DNA from: Bacteroidota bacterium
GTDB lineage: Bacteria > Bacteroidota > JABWAT01
Assembly: GCA_020161835.1 (NCBI GenBank)
Contig: JAIUNL010000021.1
Coordinates: forward strand, 1-56,460
Direction of reading: 5' to 3'
DNA length: 56,460 bases
A model generated the notes under the pieces. The model was not told the DNA's origin. It worked only from the letters and a program-made list of their open reading frames with translations, and searched no databases. Positions within the stretch are counted from its first letter, which is position 1. Every line of letters begins with the position of its first letter. Both the position numbers and the translations under genes were made by a program. Below are positions 25,906 to 33,923 of this stretch, in pieces.

Positions 25906-28146
25906 TTACTTAATAAGCATCATCTTTTTGGTGATGATTGAATTATTACCTGCACGAAGCTGGTAGAAATACACACCGGAAGCCAGATTTGAAGCATCAA
26001 AAGAAATACGGTGGGTACTTGCCTGCATCATTTGGCTATTGATCAGGGTTGCAACTTTTTGTCCGATCAGGTTATAAACCGACAATGTTACTTTTTGAGA
26101 AACAGGCAGGCTGAACTCAATTGTAGTTGACGGGTTAAATGGATTCGGATAGTTTTGAAGCAACTTAAACGTTGCAGGAGTTCCTTCGGCAACATTAACA
26201 CCACTGTGCAATCCAAAATCGGCAGAATCACGTGGTTCAAGATAATAGCTCAGGAAAAAGGCATCAATGATACCTGTAAGTGATTCAAATTTCTGACCCA
26301 ACACGAGCAATGTTTTTACAGAATCTGCTTTTGTAAGCGTGTAGTCAAGATTCAGTGTATTCAGGTAGGGCAGAATATGATTGGTTCTGTTGGCTTTATC
26401 ATCAACTGAAAGTCCAAATGGTGAACCATCTTTTTCGCTTACCAGAAATTCACCACGGCTTTTTCCGTCAATGGCAATATTTGAATTAGTATTCACAACA
26501 AAAACATTGGCAAGTTTAACCAAAACGCCCTCATAAGCTTCAGCCCACGGACCACCGTTTCTGATGGAATCGGTCGGAACCAAAGTTGCTGGCGGAACAG
26601 GTTGTTTTCTTGCAAGAATTTTGAAATCGGTGACTTTGGTATATTTCAATTCAGTTTTTCCGCTGAATTCATCAACAGTAGCTGTTAATTCAATTTTGTC
26701 ACCCAGTTTAAATGTGTCACTTCTGGCACCAAAAATCTGGATTCCGCTCCAGGGACCTGAACCGTTCTGAATATAAACATCGCCAATATCCTGCCGGGTT
26801 GAGGTTACAATACCGGTTACAGTAAGGGTATCACCTTTGAAATAGGATTCAGTATCACCTTTTCTGGAAAATTGAATTGCTTGAATGGTTGGCGATTTAC
26901 TTAAGACCCAATACGCATAATTTTCATTGATTGGCTGACGTGATTTTCCTGAAAGATTATCAGTTGCTTCGATGTAAAACTCAACAAAAGCACTATCCTG
27001 ATTCACAGCAGGAATAACCTGGCTATACTCATTTCCGGTGCCCTTTGCAGGGAAAACTTTTGTAAATGAAGCTGAAACTGATGTGCGGTAGAAAAGTTCA
27101 ACTGAACTGATTGTTCCATCTGCATCACCGGCAGAAAAGTTAATGGTAACCCCTTCAGACGGAGAATAATATTTTTTGGATTTTTTCCAGGTGCTGATGG
27201 TTGGGGGAACGTTTGCAGCTACATAAACCCATGAAGAATTGATAGGGTTGATGCCATACATTCCATTTCCATTGTAAGTGCCGATATATCCTGAAATGGA
27301 ATCAAGACGTGATCCAACCGGTGCGATTCCTTTTCCGGATGGCCATAAACCCTGATCTGCACGGAACCGGTTTGCCTGATTATCAACGGCAAACACGTTA
27401 CTGAATGAATCCTGAATAAAAATTTCTGATTCACCGTTCGTTTTAATCAGTCCGGTAACACTTAAATTGGAAAAAGTAACAGGAGCCGATTCGAGTTTCT
27501 CACCGGTAACCAATTGCTGGGTTGAAGTAACGTTATTTGCCCAGGTTCCTTTATTGAACGTGCCGATGTCAACACGTTTTGGTGAAGGAATGAGGTCAGG
27601 ATCAACTTCATCAATAACTTCCACAATATTGGTATAAACGGTTAATCCGCCTTCTTTGCGTCCGCTGAGTAATTCAAACTGGGTGGATTTCAAAAATTCA
27701 CGAACACGGCCAGTGAGTTTTACTACCATGCCTTTTTGAAGTTGTCCCAATTTGAGAGGATCTTTTGGGGTAAAACTTGAATCAAGATTGGTCGAAACGT
27801 TGATGCAGTTCCAGTCATACGTTTTGGTTCTCAGAAATGAAGTATCTGCTACATTGAACCGAACGATTGTTGGGCTGCTAGAGCTATAATAAGTTCTTTT
27901 TCCGTCAGCCTGATAAGGAGCTTCAAGGACAACAGCTACAACTGTAATGGTATCTGAATAATCAGTCTGATCGGTTGGGATTCCGTTTGCATTTTTTGTT
28001 TTAATCAGAGGCGAGAAATCTTTCAATGCAGCAAGATTTTCAGGAGTTTGGTATTGGGTTTCATAAACTGATTTGACCGGGTATTGTGCCCAGGCAGAAG
28101 CTGTCAGGAGAAGACCTGAGATCATCAGCAGTAACGTTTTTTTCAT
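25906..28146 (-). CDS. Secreted OB-fold protein with type IX sorting domain
   Basis: A 746-residue secreted protein with signal peptide (LLTASAWAQ). It contains at least two OB-fold-like segments of the extracellular-nuclease type (DTLTVTGIVTSTRQDIGDVYIQNGSG...LGDKIELTATVDEFSGKTELKYT near residues 430-510, and an earlier one near 120-180). A central Ig-like part has GDADGTISSVELFYR. The C-terminus is a textbook sorting domain: NYPNPFNPSTTIEFSLP, YNLIGQKVATL, FDASNLASGVYFYQL, MMLIK. It should cross the outer membrane by type IX secretion and be surface-bound. No nuclease catalytic domain is visible, so a binding role is more likely. Confidence 0.85.
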   Translation of the reverse strand: MKKTLLLMISGLLLTASAWAQYPVKSVYETQYQTPENLAALKDFSPLIKTKNANGIPTDQTDYSDTITVVAVVLEAPYQADGKRTYYSSSSPTIVRFNVADTSFLRTKTYDWNCINVSTNLDSSFTPKDPLKLGQLQKGMVVKLTGRVREFLKSTQFELLSGRKEGGLTVYTNIVEVIDEVDPDLIPSPKRVDIGTFNKGTWANNVTSTQQLVTGEKLESAPVTFSNLSVTGLIKTNGESEIFIQDSFSNVFAVDNQANRFRADQGLWPSGKGIAPVGSRLDSISGYIGTYNGNGMYGINPINSSWVYVAANVPPTISTWKKSKKYYSPSEGVTINFSAGDADGTISSVELFYRTSVSASFTKVFPAKGTGNEYSQVIPAVNQDSAFVEFYIEATDNLSGKSRQPINENYAYWVLSKSPTIQAIQFSRKGDTESYFKGDTLTVTGIVTSTRQDIGDVYIQNGSGPWSGIQIFGARSDTFKLGDKIELTATVDEFSGKTELKYTKVTDFKILARKQPVPPATLVPTDSIRNGGPWAEAYEGVLVKLANVFVVNTNSNIAIDGKSRGEFLVSEKDGSPFGLSVDDKANRTNHILPYLNTLNLDYTLTKADSVKTLLVLGQKFESLTGIIDAFFLSYYLEPRDSADFGLHSGVNVAEGTPATFKLLQNYPNPFNPSTTIEFSLPVSQKVTLSVYNLIGQKVATLINSQMMQASTHRISFDASNLASGVYFYQLRAGNNSIITKKMMLIK

Positions 28147-28174
28147 GTTGGTTTTCCTTGAGTTGATAAATAAA

Positions 28175-28209
28175 TTCAGAAGGTAGAAGACAGAAGTCAG
28201 AAGACAGAA
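28175..28209 (-). repeat. GACAGAA/GTCAGAA heptamer array
   Basis: Five consecutive units TTCAGAA, GGTAGAA, GACAGAA, GTCAGAA, GACAGAA. Minus-strand reading gives TGA or TAC/TGT in the same phase. It lies in the gap between the two secreted-protein genes. Confidence 0.85.
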
Positions 28210-28305
28210 TTTAATTTTTCATGTGTCCGCTATTTACTTTTTTCCATGTTCCCCCCTTTAGAAAAGGAGGGACGTTTAATTTCATACCCATTAATGATTT
28301 AAAAG

Positions 28306-28336
28306 CTTACGCCTTAAACCTTATGCCTTACGCCTA
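28306..28336 (-). repeat. TAAGGCG-type heptamer array fused to a stop codon
   Basis: Read on the minus strand, the TAG stop codon of the upstream gene is followed by units GCGTAAG, GCATAAG, GTTTAAG, GCGTAAG, so TAA recurs every 7 bases in all frames. The first three units are identical in order to those after hypF. Confidence 0.9.
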
Positions 28337-30433
28337 ATTGATAATAACGAATTTCCCGGTTTTGATTTCGTCATTGGTCAGATCTTCAACGGTGTACAGA
28401 TACAATCCGGTTGAGATATTCTGATTTCCTGTTGAGATCAGGTTCCAGGAATGTTCACCGCCGGTTGAATTGGCTTGCCATTCACCCGAAGTTCTTGCAC
28501 CGTAGGTATCAAACCATTTGGTTCTGTTGCCGTTATCAAGTGAACCTTCGTGGGTAAAGGAATAAACACGATCGCCTGAAAGTGTGAAAATCGTGATTTT
28601 TGCTTTCGCCGGAAGATTGGCAAACTGGATCCGGTGATTCACGTCTCCTTCACCATCCCATTTTGCTTTCACGTAAAACGGATTCGGATATACAAAGGGT
28701 TCGCCATTTGAAAATTTGGTATTGGCAAGTGTTCCGGGAAAAGCCAAACGGGAACTGGTTTTAAGCGGGGATTCGAGTTCCGGAATCCGTTTTACGACAT
28801 CACCCTGATCAAAAGCCGTGACTGAAAAGTTGTACATCCAGCCATTTTTCAATCCGTCAAACACATATTTGTAGGTGTATTTAACCGTATCACCTTCAAA
28901 CTGAACCGGACTTGATTTTAGATTGTAGAAATTTCCGTTTGACTTGAGGCTGGTGTTGTAACTGAATGCATTGCTGTCCAGATCGTATTGCGAGACGAGT
29001 TTGAGCTGATCTGAAAGTCCGGTTGTGAGATCAAGCTCATCACCCAGATTGGTTTTGTAAATCTTGTATCCTTCAAAATCCATTTTATTTGAAATGGGGT
29101 CAACCGACTTTTCTGCACGGTCATCCCAGTAAACCGTGATACTTCTGTCGCCTGGAATCACTTTTACCCGTGGTGAATTTGGTGGGGTAGGAACGATATA
29201 CCGGTCAATTTTTCCGTTACCATTTGCATCTTCCCCGGAATCCAGAGTCCCGTTATTATTGAGATCTTCGCCCTGAAATGTACTTTTAGCCCATCCGATA
29301 TTGGTGACCAGATCTTTTTTCTGTTCAGGTTTATCGAGACTGGCGGGTTCAATTCCGGTTTTCTTCGCACAACTGATGGCAAAAACGACCTGGAACGATT
29401 CTCCCGGTGCAATGACGGCAAGTCCACCGGTAGAAAGAAGGGCAGACCGGTTACCGGGTTTGGTGTAAGTTTTCTGAATGTCAGTTTCACTCATTGAAGT
29501 TGACATGCGGGCAAACCGTTCAGCATCATTTGAGGGTGCCAGGGAAGCCGGATCAGCACCTTTAAATCCCCAATATTGGTAATTGACCTGATGATTCAGA
29601 TCAGTTTTCCGGTTTACAAACTTATTCCGGTAAAAGGTTCCGAGGTAAGAAAGAGCAACATAGCTATCAGTGAAGCCAATATCTCCGTTTGAATCAAATG
29701 CATATTGGGAATCAAGACTATCAATAACACCGTTACCGTGTGCTGCAAAAAAAGAGGAGCCTCTGGGTGCGGTAACTTTCACGTTTCTCACAACGAAATC
29801 CGTCCAGACGCCGGTGTGAACATCTTTGAGGGTGTCTGTGCCGTTGTTTGTGATGGTGTAATTCATGATGACAAAGAAGTCAGTAAATGCAAAACTCCAG
29901 GCATAGGTTTCAAGCTGTACATCAAGTCCAATCGGTTTGTCATGGTCAGTGATTTTAACCTGGGGGGTTATACCGGGAATGAAGGTAAGCTTATCGGTAA
30001 AGTTGGTAATAAAATCCTGATGAGAGATGGCAAGAGGTGAAGCTGCTTTTGATTCCGGCAGGCTTGATCTTTCAATGATGGAAGATTTTGATTCGTTTAC
30101 GGTAAATTCATATCCGGTATCGCCGGCACCGTATCCGTTGGCATCTTCACCGGCCGTACTGGTTGAAACTTTAATTTCACTTCCAATTTTGGCTCCGATC
30201 CATAAGCCGCCTTCAAAAATATGCTCAATACCAGAACCAATGGGATATTCAAGTGAAGGCATTCCCTTTTGGAAATTGGCATTGAACCCATTTCCAAAAA
30301 TCCCGTTATTAGAGAAAGTAATGCCGATATTACCGGTGTTTGTTGCTTTTTGCTGAAATAAATCCTGACCCAGGGCAGCAAGACCGGATAAGCAAACAAC
30401 CGGAAGAAGAAGTGAAATTCTGCGTGTTAGCAT
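28334..30433 (-). CDS. Large secreted protein with Fn3-like and C-terminal sorting-type domains
   Basis: A 699-residue secreted protein with signal peptide (LLLPVVCLSGLAALGQ). The first 300 residues have the form of secreted proteins common in Ignavibacteria-like genomes (GGLWIGAKIG, FAFTDFFVIMNYTITNNGTDTLKDVHTGVWTDFVV). Then an EF-hand or dockerin-like calcium run (DLNNNGTLDSGEDANGNGKID), an Fn3-like part (PNSPRVKVIPGDRSITVYWDD ... EGYKIYK), and a FlgD-Ig / sorting-like end (FVYPNPFYVKAKWDG, ITIFTLSGDRV, STGLYLYTVED, GKFVIIN). Probably surface exposed; first gene of the operon. Function unknown. Confidence 0.78.
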   Translation of the reverse strand: MLTRRISLLLPVVCLSGLAALGQDLFQQKATNTGNIGITFSNNGIFGNGFNANFQKGMPSLEYPIGSGIEHIFEGGLWIGAKIGSEIKVSTSTAGEDANGYGAGDTGYEFTVNESKSSIIERSSLPESKAASPLAISHQDFITNFTDKLTFIPGITPQVKITDHDKPIGLDVQLETYAWSFAFTDFFVIMNYTITNNGTDTLKDVHTGVWTDFVVRNVKVTAPRGSSFFAAHGNGVIDSLDSQYAFDSNGDIGFTDSYVALSYLGTFYRNKFVNRKTDLNHQVNYQYWGFKGADPASLAPSNDAERFARMSTSMSETDIQKTYTKPGNRSALLSTGGLAVIAPGESFQVVFAISCAKKTGIEPASLDKPEQKKDLVTNIGWAKSTFQGEDLNNNGTLDSGEDANGNGKIDRYIVPTPPNSPRVKVIPGDRSITVYWDDRAEKSVDPISNKMDFEGYKIYKTNLGDELDLTTGLSDQLKLVSQYDLDSNAFSYNTSLKSNGNFYNLKSSPVQFEGDTVKYTYKYVFDGLKNGWMYNFSVTAFDQGDVVKRIPELESPLKTSSRLAFPGTLANTKFSNGEPFVYPNPFYVKAKWDGEGDVNHRIQFANLPAKAKITIFTLSGDRVYSFTHEGSLDNGNRTKWFDTYGARTSGEWQANSTGGEHSWNLISTGNQNISTGLYLYTVEDLTNDEIKTGKFVIIN

Positions 30434-30480
30434 GGCACCAAATTTGAAATCGGAAGAAACCGTTAAATTTTAAGGAATGA

Positions 30481-30508
30481 CAAGTTACGAAAATACAGGT
30501 CTAACTTG
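30481..30508. promoter_or_regulatory. Inverted repeat CAAGTTA-N14-TAACTTG
   Basis: A 7-bp inverted pair about 50 bases upstream of the surface-operon start codon and 64 bases after hypE. It may be an operator for the operon or a weak terminator; there is no T-tract. Confidence 0.3.
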
Positions 30509-30571
30509 CAAAAGATATGGGGGTTTAAATTGTGAATAAAAGATGACCAACGGTCACTTCTTCACACAACC

Positions 30572-31612
30572 TTAACATATTCTTGGAAGCTGTTCGCCTG
30601 AAATCATATCAACAATTCGGGAACTTCCGATGGTTGTCTTGATGAGTAAGGTAGAAGCCGGACTTGGCTTTACTTTTCCAATAAGTGCAGAATCTTTTCC
30701 GGCCCTGTTTTTTTTCATGGCGATAAGGACTTTTTCAGCGGATTCAGCAGGAACAATGACTAAAATTTTACCTTCATTCGCTACATATAACGGATCAAGT
30801 CCCAAAAGTTCGCAGGCTCCACGGACTTCTTCCTGAATTGGGATGTTTTCTTCGTCGAGTTCAATGCACAATCCGGAGGTTTCTGCAATCTCGTTAAGGG
30901 TTGAGGCCAGTCCGCCACGGGTTGGATCACGGATCACCCGGGTTTCAGGACAGACTTCCAGAATGGCATCAATTAATCCATTCAAAGGTTGGGTGTCACT
31001 TTCAATCGTGGTTTCAAATTCGAGTCCGGCCCGGCTGGACAGAATGCAGATGCCATGATCAGCAATGGTTCCGTTGATCAGAACCACATCACCTGCTTTT
31101 ACCTGGTCAGGGTGAAGATGAACCGGACGTTCGATCAGTCCGATCCCGGTTGTGTTGATAAAAATCTGATCGCCTTTTCCTTTTTCAACAACTTTGGTAT
31201 CCCCGGTAATGATCTGAACGCCGGCTTCATCAGCAGCTTTTTTCATACTGAGCATAATCCGTTCCAGATCAGCCATGGGCAGTCCCTCTTCGATAATCAG
31301 TCCGACTGACAAATAAAGAGGTTTGGCGCCGCAGCAGGCCAGATCGTTGACCGTGCCGTTCACCGCCAATTCACCGATATCACCGCCCGGAAAAAAAATG
31401 GGCTGAACAACGAACGAATCAGTTGACATCACCAACCGGTTTCCGTTAACCTGAAATTCGGTTCCGTCATGCTGCTGCCGAAGCAACTCATTATCCAGAA
31501 TCGGAAGGAAGGTGTTTTGGATGAGCTGATGGGTGAGTTTGCCGCCACCGCCATGTGCCAGCAAAACCTTGTCATAAGTTGAAATCGGGACGGGACAGGA
31601 GAGATTTTTCAT
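30572..31612 (-). CDS. hypE: HypE, carbamoyl dehydratase of NiFe-hydrogenase maturation
   Basis: A 346-residue protein of the PurM/HypE family. It dehydrates the carbamoyl group received from HypF on its C-terminal cysteine to a thiocyanate, the source of the cyanide ligands of the NiFe site. The C-terminus ends in the diagnostic PRIC with Cys as last residue. Other motifs are LLAHGGGGKLTHQLI, MSTDSFVVQPIFFPGGDIGELAVNGTVNDLACCGAKP and TRGGLASTLNEIA. Its start overlaps the hypD stop by 4 bases. Confidence 0.97.
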   Translation of the reverse strand: MKNLSCPVPISTYDKVLLAHGGGGKLTHQLIQNTFLPILDNELLRQQHDGTEFQVNGNRLVMSTDSFVVQPIFFPGGDIGELAVNGTVNDLACCGAKPLYLSVGLIIEEGLPMADLERIMLSMKKAADEAGVQIITGDTKVVEKGKGDQIFINTTGIGLIERPVHLHPDQVKAGDVVLINGTIADHGICILSSRAGLEFETTIESDTQPLNGLIDAILEVCPETRVIRDPTRGGLASTLNEIAETSGLCIELDEENIPIQEEVRGACELLGLDPLYVANEGKILVIVPAESAEKVLIAMKKNRAGKDSALIGKVKPSPASTLLIKTTIGSSRIVDMISGEQLPRIC

Positions 31613-32706
31613 ACCTTTTCCTCATGACGGGTATAGCGGAAGTAAGCTGCACAGGCCCCTTCCGAAGAAACCATTGGTGCACCCAGTGGATGTTCCGGCC
31701 AGCATTCTTTTCCGAAAGAAGGACAGTCGACAGGTTTTAGTTTTCCCTGAAGAATGAGTCCGGAGTGACACAAAGGGGATTCTGTCGCTTTGATGTGGCC
31801 AAGATCAAAACGGGATTCTGCATCAAAATCCGACCACTCTTTCCGGATCTTAAAACCGGATAAAGGAATTTCGCCGATTCCGCGCCAGGTTTGGTTGGCA
31901 ACTTCAAAAACGGAGTTGATCACTGACTGTGCACCCAAATTTCCTTTTGGATGGACGGATCTGCTGTATGGATTGTTCAGTTCGGCTTTTCCCGATTCAA
32001 GTTGCTGAACAGCCATAAGAATGCCCTGAAGAATATCAACCGGTTCAAATCCGGTAATCACAATCGGGACGTTGAATTCGCTGACCAGCGGAAAATAATC
32101 TTCGGTGCCCATGATGGTACAAACATGTCCGGCAGCAAGAAATCCCTGGATTTTGGATTCAGGATCGGAAAGCAATGCCCGTATGGCAGGCGGAACCAGA
32201 ACATGAGAACATAGAATCGAAAAGTTGGTGAGTTTCCGGCGTTTGGCTTCAACGATGGACATGGCATTGGCGGGAGCAGTAGTTTCAAATCCAACAGCAA
32301 AAAAGACAACCTGTTTATCCGGATTTTCTTCTGCAATTTTGACGGCATCGAGAGGGGAGTAAACCATTCTCACGTCAGCACCGGCTGCTTTGATGGAAAG
32401 TAAATCTTTATCAGAACCGGGAACACGAAGCATATCACCAAAGGAGGTTAAAATCACGTTGGGCTGTTCGGCGATTGCAATTGCTTTGTCAATCATTTCG
32501 AGCGGAGTTACGCAAACCGGGCAGCCGGGTCCGTGAATGAGGGTAATCTCTGAAGGAATGAGATGTTCGATGTCATACCGGACGATGGTGTGGGTTTGTC
32601 CGCCACAGATTTCCATGATCGTCCACGGTTGGGTTACCGTCTTTTTGATTTCCCGGGCTAGATTCTGAACCAGTGCCGAATCCCGGAATTCATCGAGATA
32701 CTTCAT
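31609..32706 (-). CDS. hypD: HypD, Fe-S scaffold of NiFe-hydrogenase maturation
   Basis: A 365-residue protein that, with HypC, assembles the Fe(CN)2CO unit. Essential cysteines are visible: C34 in CGGQTHTIVRY, and C62 and C65 in GPGCPVCVTP. C-terminal cysteines of the 4Fe-4S cluster appear in CHSG, DCPSFGKECWPEHPLGAPMV and GACAAYFRY. The ATG shares one base with the end of hypC, and its own end overlaps hypE, so hypC-D-E are coupled. Confidence 0.97.
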   Translation of the reverse strand: MKYLDEFRDSALVQNLAREIKKTVTQPWTIMEICGGQTHTIVRYDIEHLIPSEITLIHGPGCPVCVTPLEMIDKAIAIAEQPNVILTSFGDMLRVPGSDKDLLSIKAAGADVRMVYSPLDAVKIAEENPDKQVVFFAVGFETTAPANAMSIVEAKRRKLTNFSILCSHVLVPPAIRALLSDPESKIQGFLAAGHVCTIMGTEDYFPLVSEFNVPIVITGFEPVDILQGILMAVQQLESGKAELNNPYSRSVHPKGNLGAQSVINSVFEVANQTWRGIGEIPLSGFKIRKEWSDFDAESRFDLGHIKATESPLCHSGLILQGKLKPVDCPSFGKECWPEHPLGAPMVSSEGACAAYFRYTRHEEKV

Positions 32707-32939
32707 TAATCCAGTTCTCCCATCGACTTGAGCAGTTCAAGTGTTTTATTGGCTTCCTCTTCATCAATCTTGCTGATGGCAAATCCCACATGCGCCAGCA
32801 CATAATCCCCAATCTGAGCATCAGGCACCCAACTCACACAAATCTGCTTGATCACCCCACCAAAACTGACTTTTGCCATCATCAGTTCAGGATCATTGCT
32901 GTCAATGGAGATGATTTTTCCTGGAATTGCCAGACACAT
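32706..32939 (-). CDS. hypC: HypC/HupF family maturation chaperone
   Basis: A 77-residue protein. It carries the family start MCLAIPGK with essential Cys2, and His50 in VLAHVGFAISKID. It binds Fe with HypD and delivers the ligated iron to the hydrogenase large subunit. A strong ribosome binding site, AAGGAGG, lies 6 bases before the ATG. It probably begins a separate transcript because a repeat cluster and the GIY-YIG gene part it from hypB and hypF. Confidence 0.96.
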   Translation of the reverse strand: MCLAIPGKIISIDSNDPELMMAKVSFGGVIKQICVSWVPDAQIGDYVLAHVGFAISKIDEEEANKTLELLKSMGELD

Positions 32940-32953
32940 GGGGCCTCCTTAGG

Positions 32954-32981
32954 ATAATGGTTAATGGTTAATGGTTAATGG
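32954..32981. repeat. TTAATGG heptamer array
   Basis: Four consecutive units (ATAATGG, then three exact TTAATGG) 14 bases upstream of hypC. TAA occurs once per unit on both strands. Confidence 0.9.
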
Positions 32982-32992
32982 TTTGGAATTTT

Positions 32993-33221
32993 GTCATCCT
33001 GAGTGATTTTCACCTGCGTGCAGGTGAAAATTTTATCGAAGGATGAATTTTGTTTTTCCGCGTATCGATATTGTGAATGAATTTGAAACTAAATCTTCAA
33101 GCACCCTTCGATATAATTTTTCCGTTGTAAAAACCACTCAGGGTGACAACTTCCATTATTTCAAATTCAAAGGGTTTGTCATCCTGAGTGTCCGTCATCT
33201 GACGGACGTATCGAAGGATGA
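32993..33221. repeat. Three palindromic elements, type 1
   Basis: Copies are at 32993-33046 (plus; core ATTTTCACCTG / CAGGTGAAAAT), 33102-33149 (inverted) and 33178-33221 (plus; core TCCGTCA / TGACGGA). All have arms TCATCCTGAGTG and TATCGAAGGATGA or the CACCC/GGGTG version. The last copy ends 4 bases from the GIY-YIG stop codon. No gene is seen. Confidence 0.88.
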
Positions 33222-33225
33222 ACGC

Positions 33226-33516
33226 TTAAAACTTCTTTTTGGCTAACGTGCTAACTAATTCCCAATTACCGGAAATTAAAGCTTCCTTTTTTGAACGTGA
33301 CCATCCTTTTAATTTCTTTTCAGCTAGGATAGCTTCATTGATGTCCTGGAATTCCTGTGACCAGATTAAAATTACCGGTCGTCTTTTTGATGTAAAACCG
33401 GAAAACGATCCAGATTGATGCTGATTTATCCGGGTTTCAAGGTCAGAAGTTACCCCAGTGTAATAAGACTCGTCAGCACATTTTAAAATATAAACACAAT
33501 ATGATTTCTGATCCAT
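33226..33516 (-). CDS. GIY-YIG nuclease family protein
   Basis: A 96-residue single-domain GIY-YIG protein of the small UPF0213/UvrC-N-like type. Active-site pieces visible are VYILKCADESYYTGVTSDLETRINQH (Y9, Y19, G21, R29, H33) and a later Glu in EAILAEKKLKGWSRSKKEALI. These nucleases cut DNA strands; no DNA-binding extra domain is present. It sits exactly inside a run of at least seven palindromic elements and its stop codon nearly touches one, so a link to repeat mobility or repeat processing is attractive. That role is inference. It interrupts an otherwise continuous hyp cluster. Confidence 0.9.
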   Translation of the reverse strand: MDQKSYCVYILKCADESYYTGVTSDLETRINQHQSGSFSGFTSKRRPVILIWSQEFQDINEAILAEKKLKGWSRSKKEALISGNWELVSTLAKKKF

Positions 33517-33598
33517 AGTTCTTTTAAATTGCTTTTTTATTTGAACTGTTTTCAGATGTTACTTTAAAAATAAGTTGGAATTAAAAAAATCGAATTTT

Positions 33599-33871
33599 GT
33601 CATCCTTCGATACGCCCTAATTCACTTCGAATGGCTCTCTACAGGCGTTCGGCACTCATCCTTCGATACAATTTTTTCTTCGAAAAAATCACTCAGGATG
33701 ACAATCAGAATGATAATCGTAACTTCAAATTTCCAAATCCCAACCCTTCGATACATCCGGCGGTTGCCGGACACTCAGGGTGACAATTCCTAAATCCCAA
33801 CAGCTAACCCTTCGACTCCCACGTCCTTCTTCGATACATCCCGAAAGCGTTCGGGACACTCAGAATGACAC
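33599..33871. repeat. Cluster of four or more palindromic elements, type 1
   Basis: This 404-base gap before the hypF 3' end holds no gene. It contains a partial copy at 33599-33655, copies at 33656-33703 and 33743-33785, and a longer one at 33807-33871 with core CCCGAAAGCGTTCGGG. All are inverted relative to those on the other side of the GIY-YIG gene, except one internal copy there. Confidence 0.85.
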
Positions 33872-33884
33872 GCTCAGCTAACAC

Positions 33885-33923
33885 CTTATTCCTTAAGCCT
33901 TAAACCTTATGCCTTACGCCTTA
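33885..33923 (-). repeat. TAAGGCG-type heptamer array fused to the hypF stop codon
   Basis: On the minus strand the hypF TAA is followed by units GCGTAAG, GCATAAG, GTTTAAG, GCTTAAG, GAATAAG. The stop codon itself is in phase with the repeat. Confidence 0.9.

Noticed and set aside
18849..30433. Polysaccharide utilisation locus
   Set aside because: There is a TonB receptor but no SusD-like protein, glycoside hydrolase or regulator in the operon; the GH16 gene is 8 kb away and separate.
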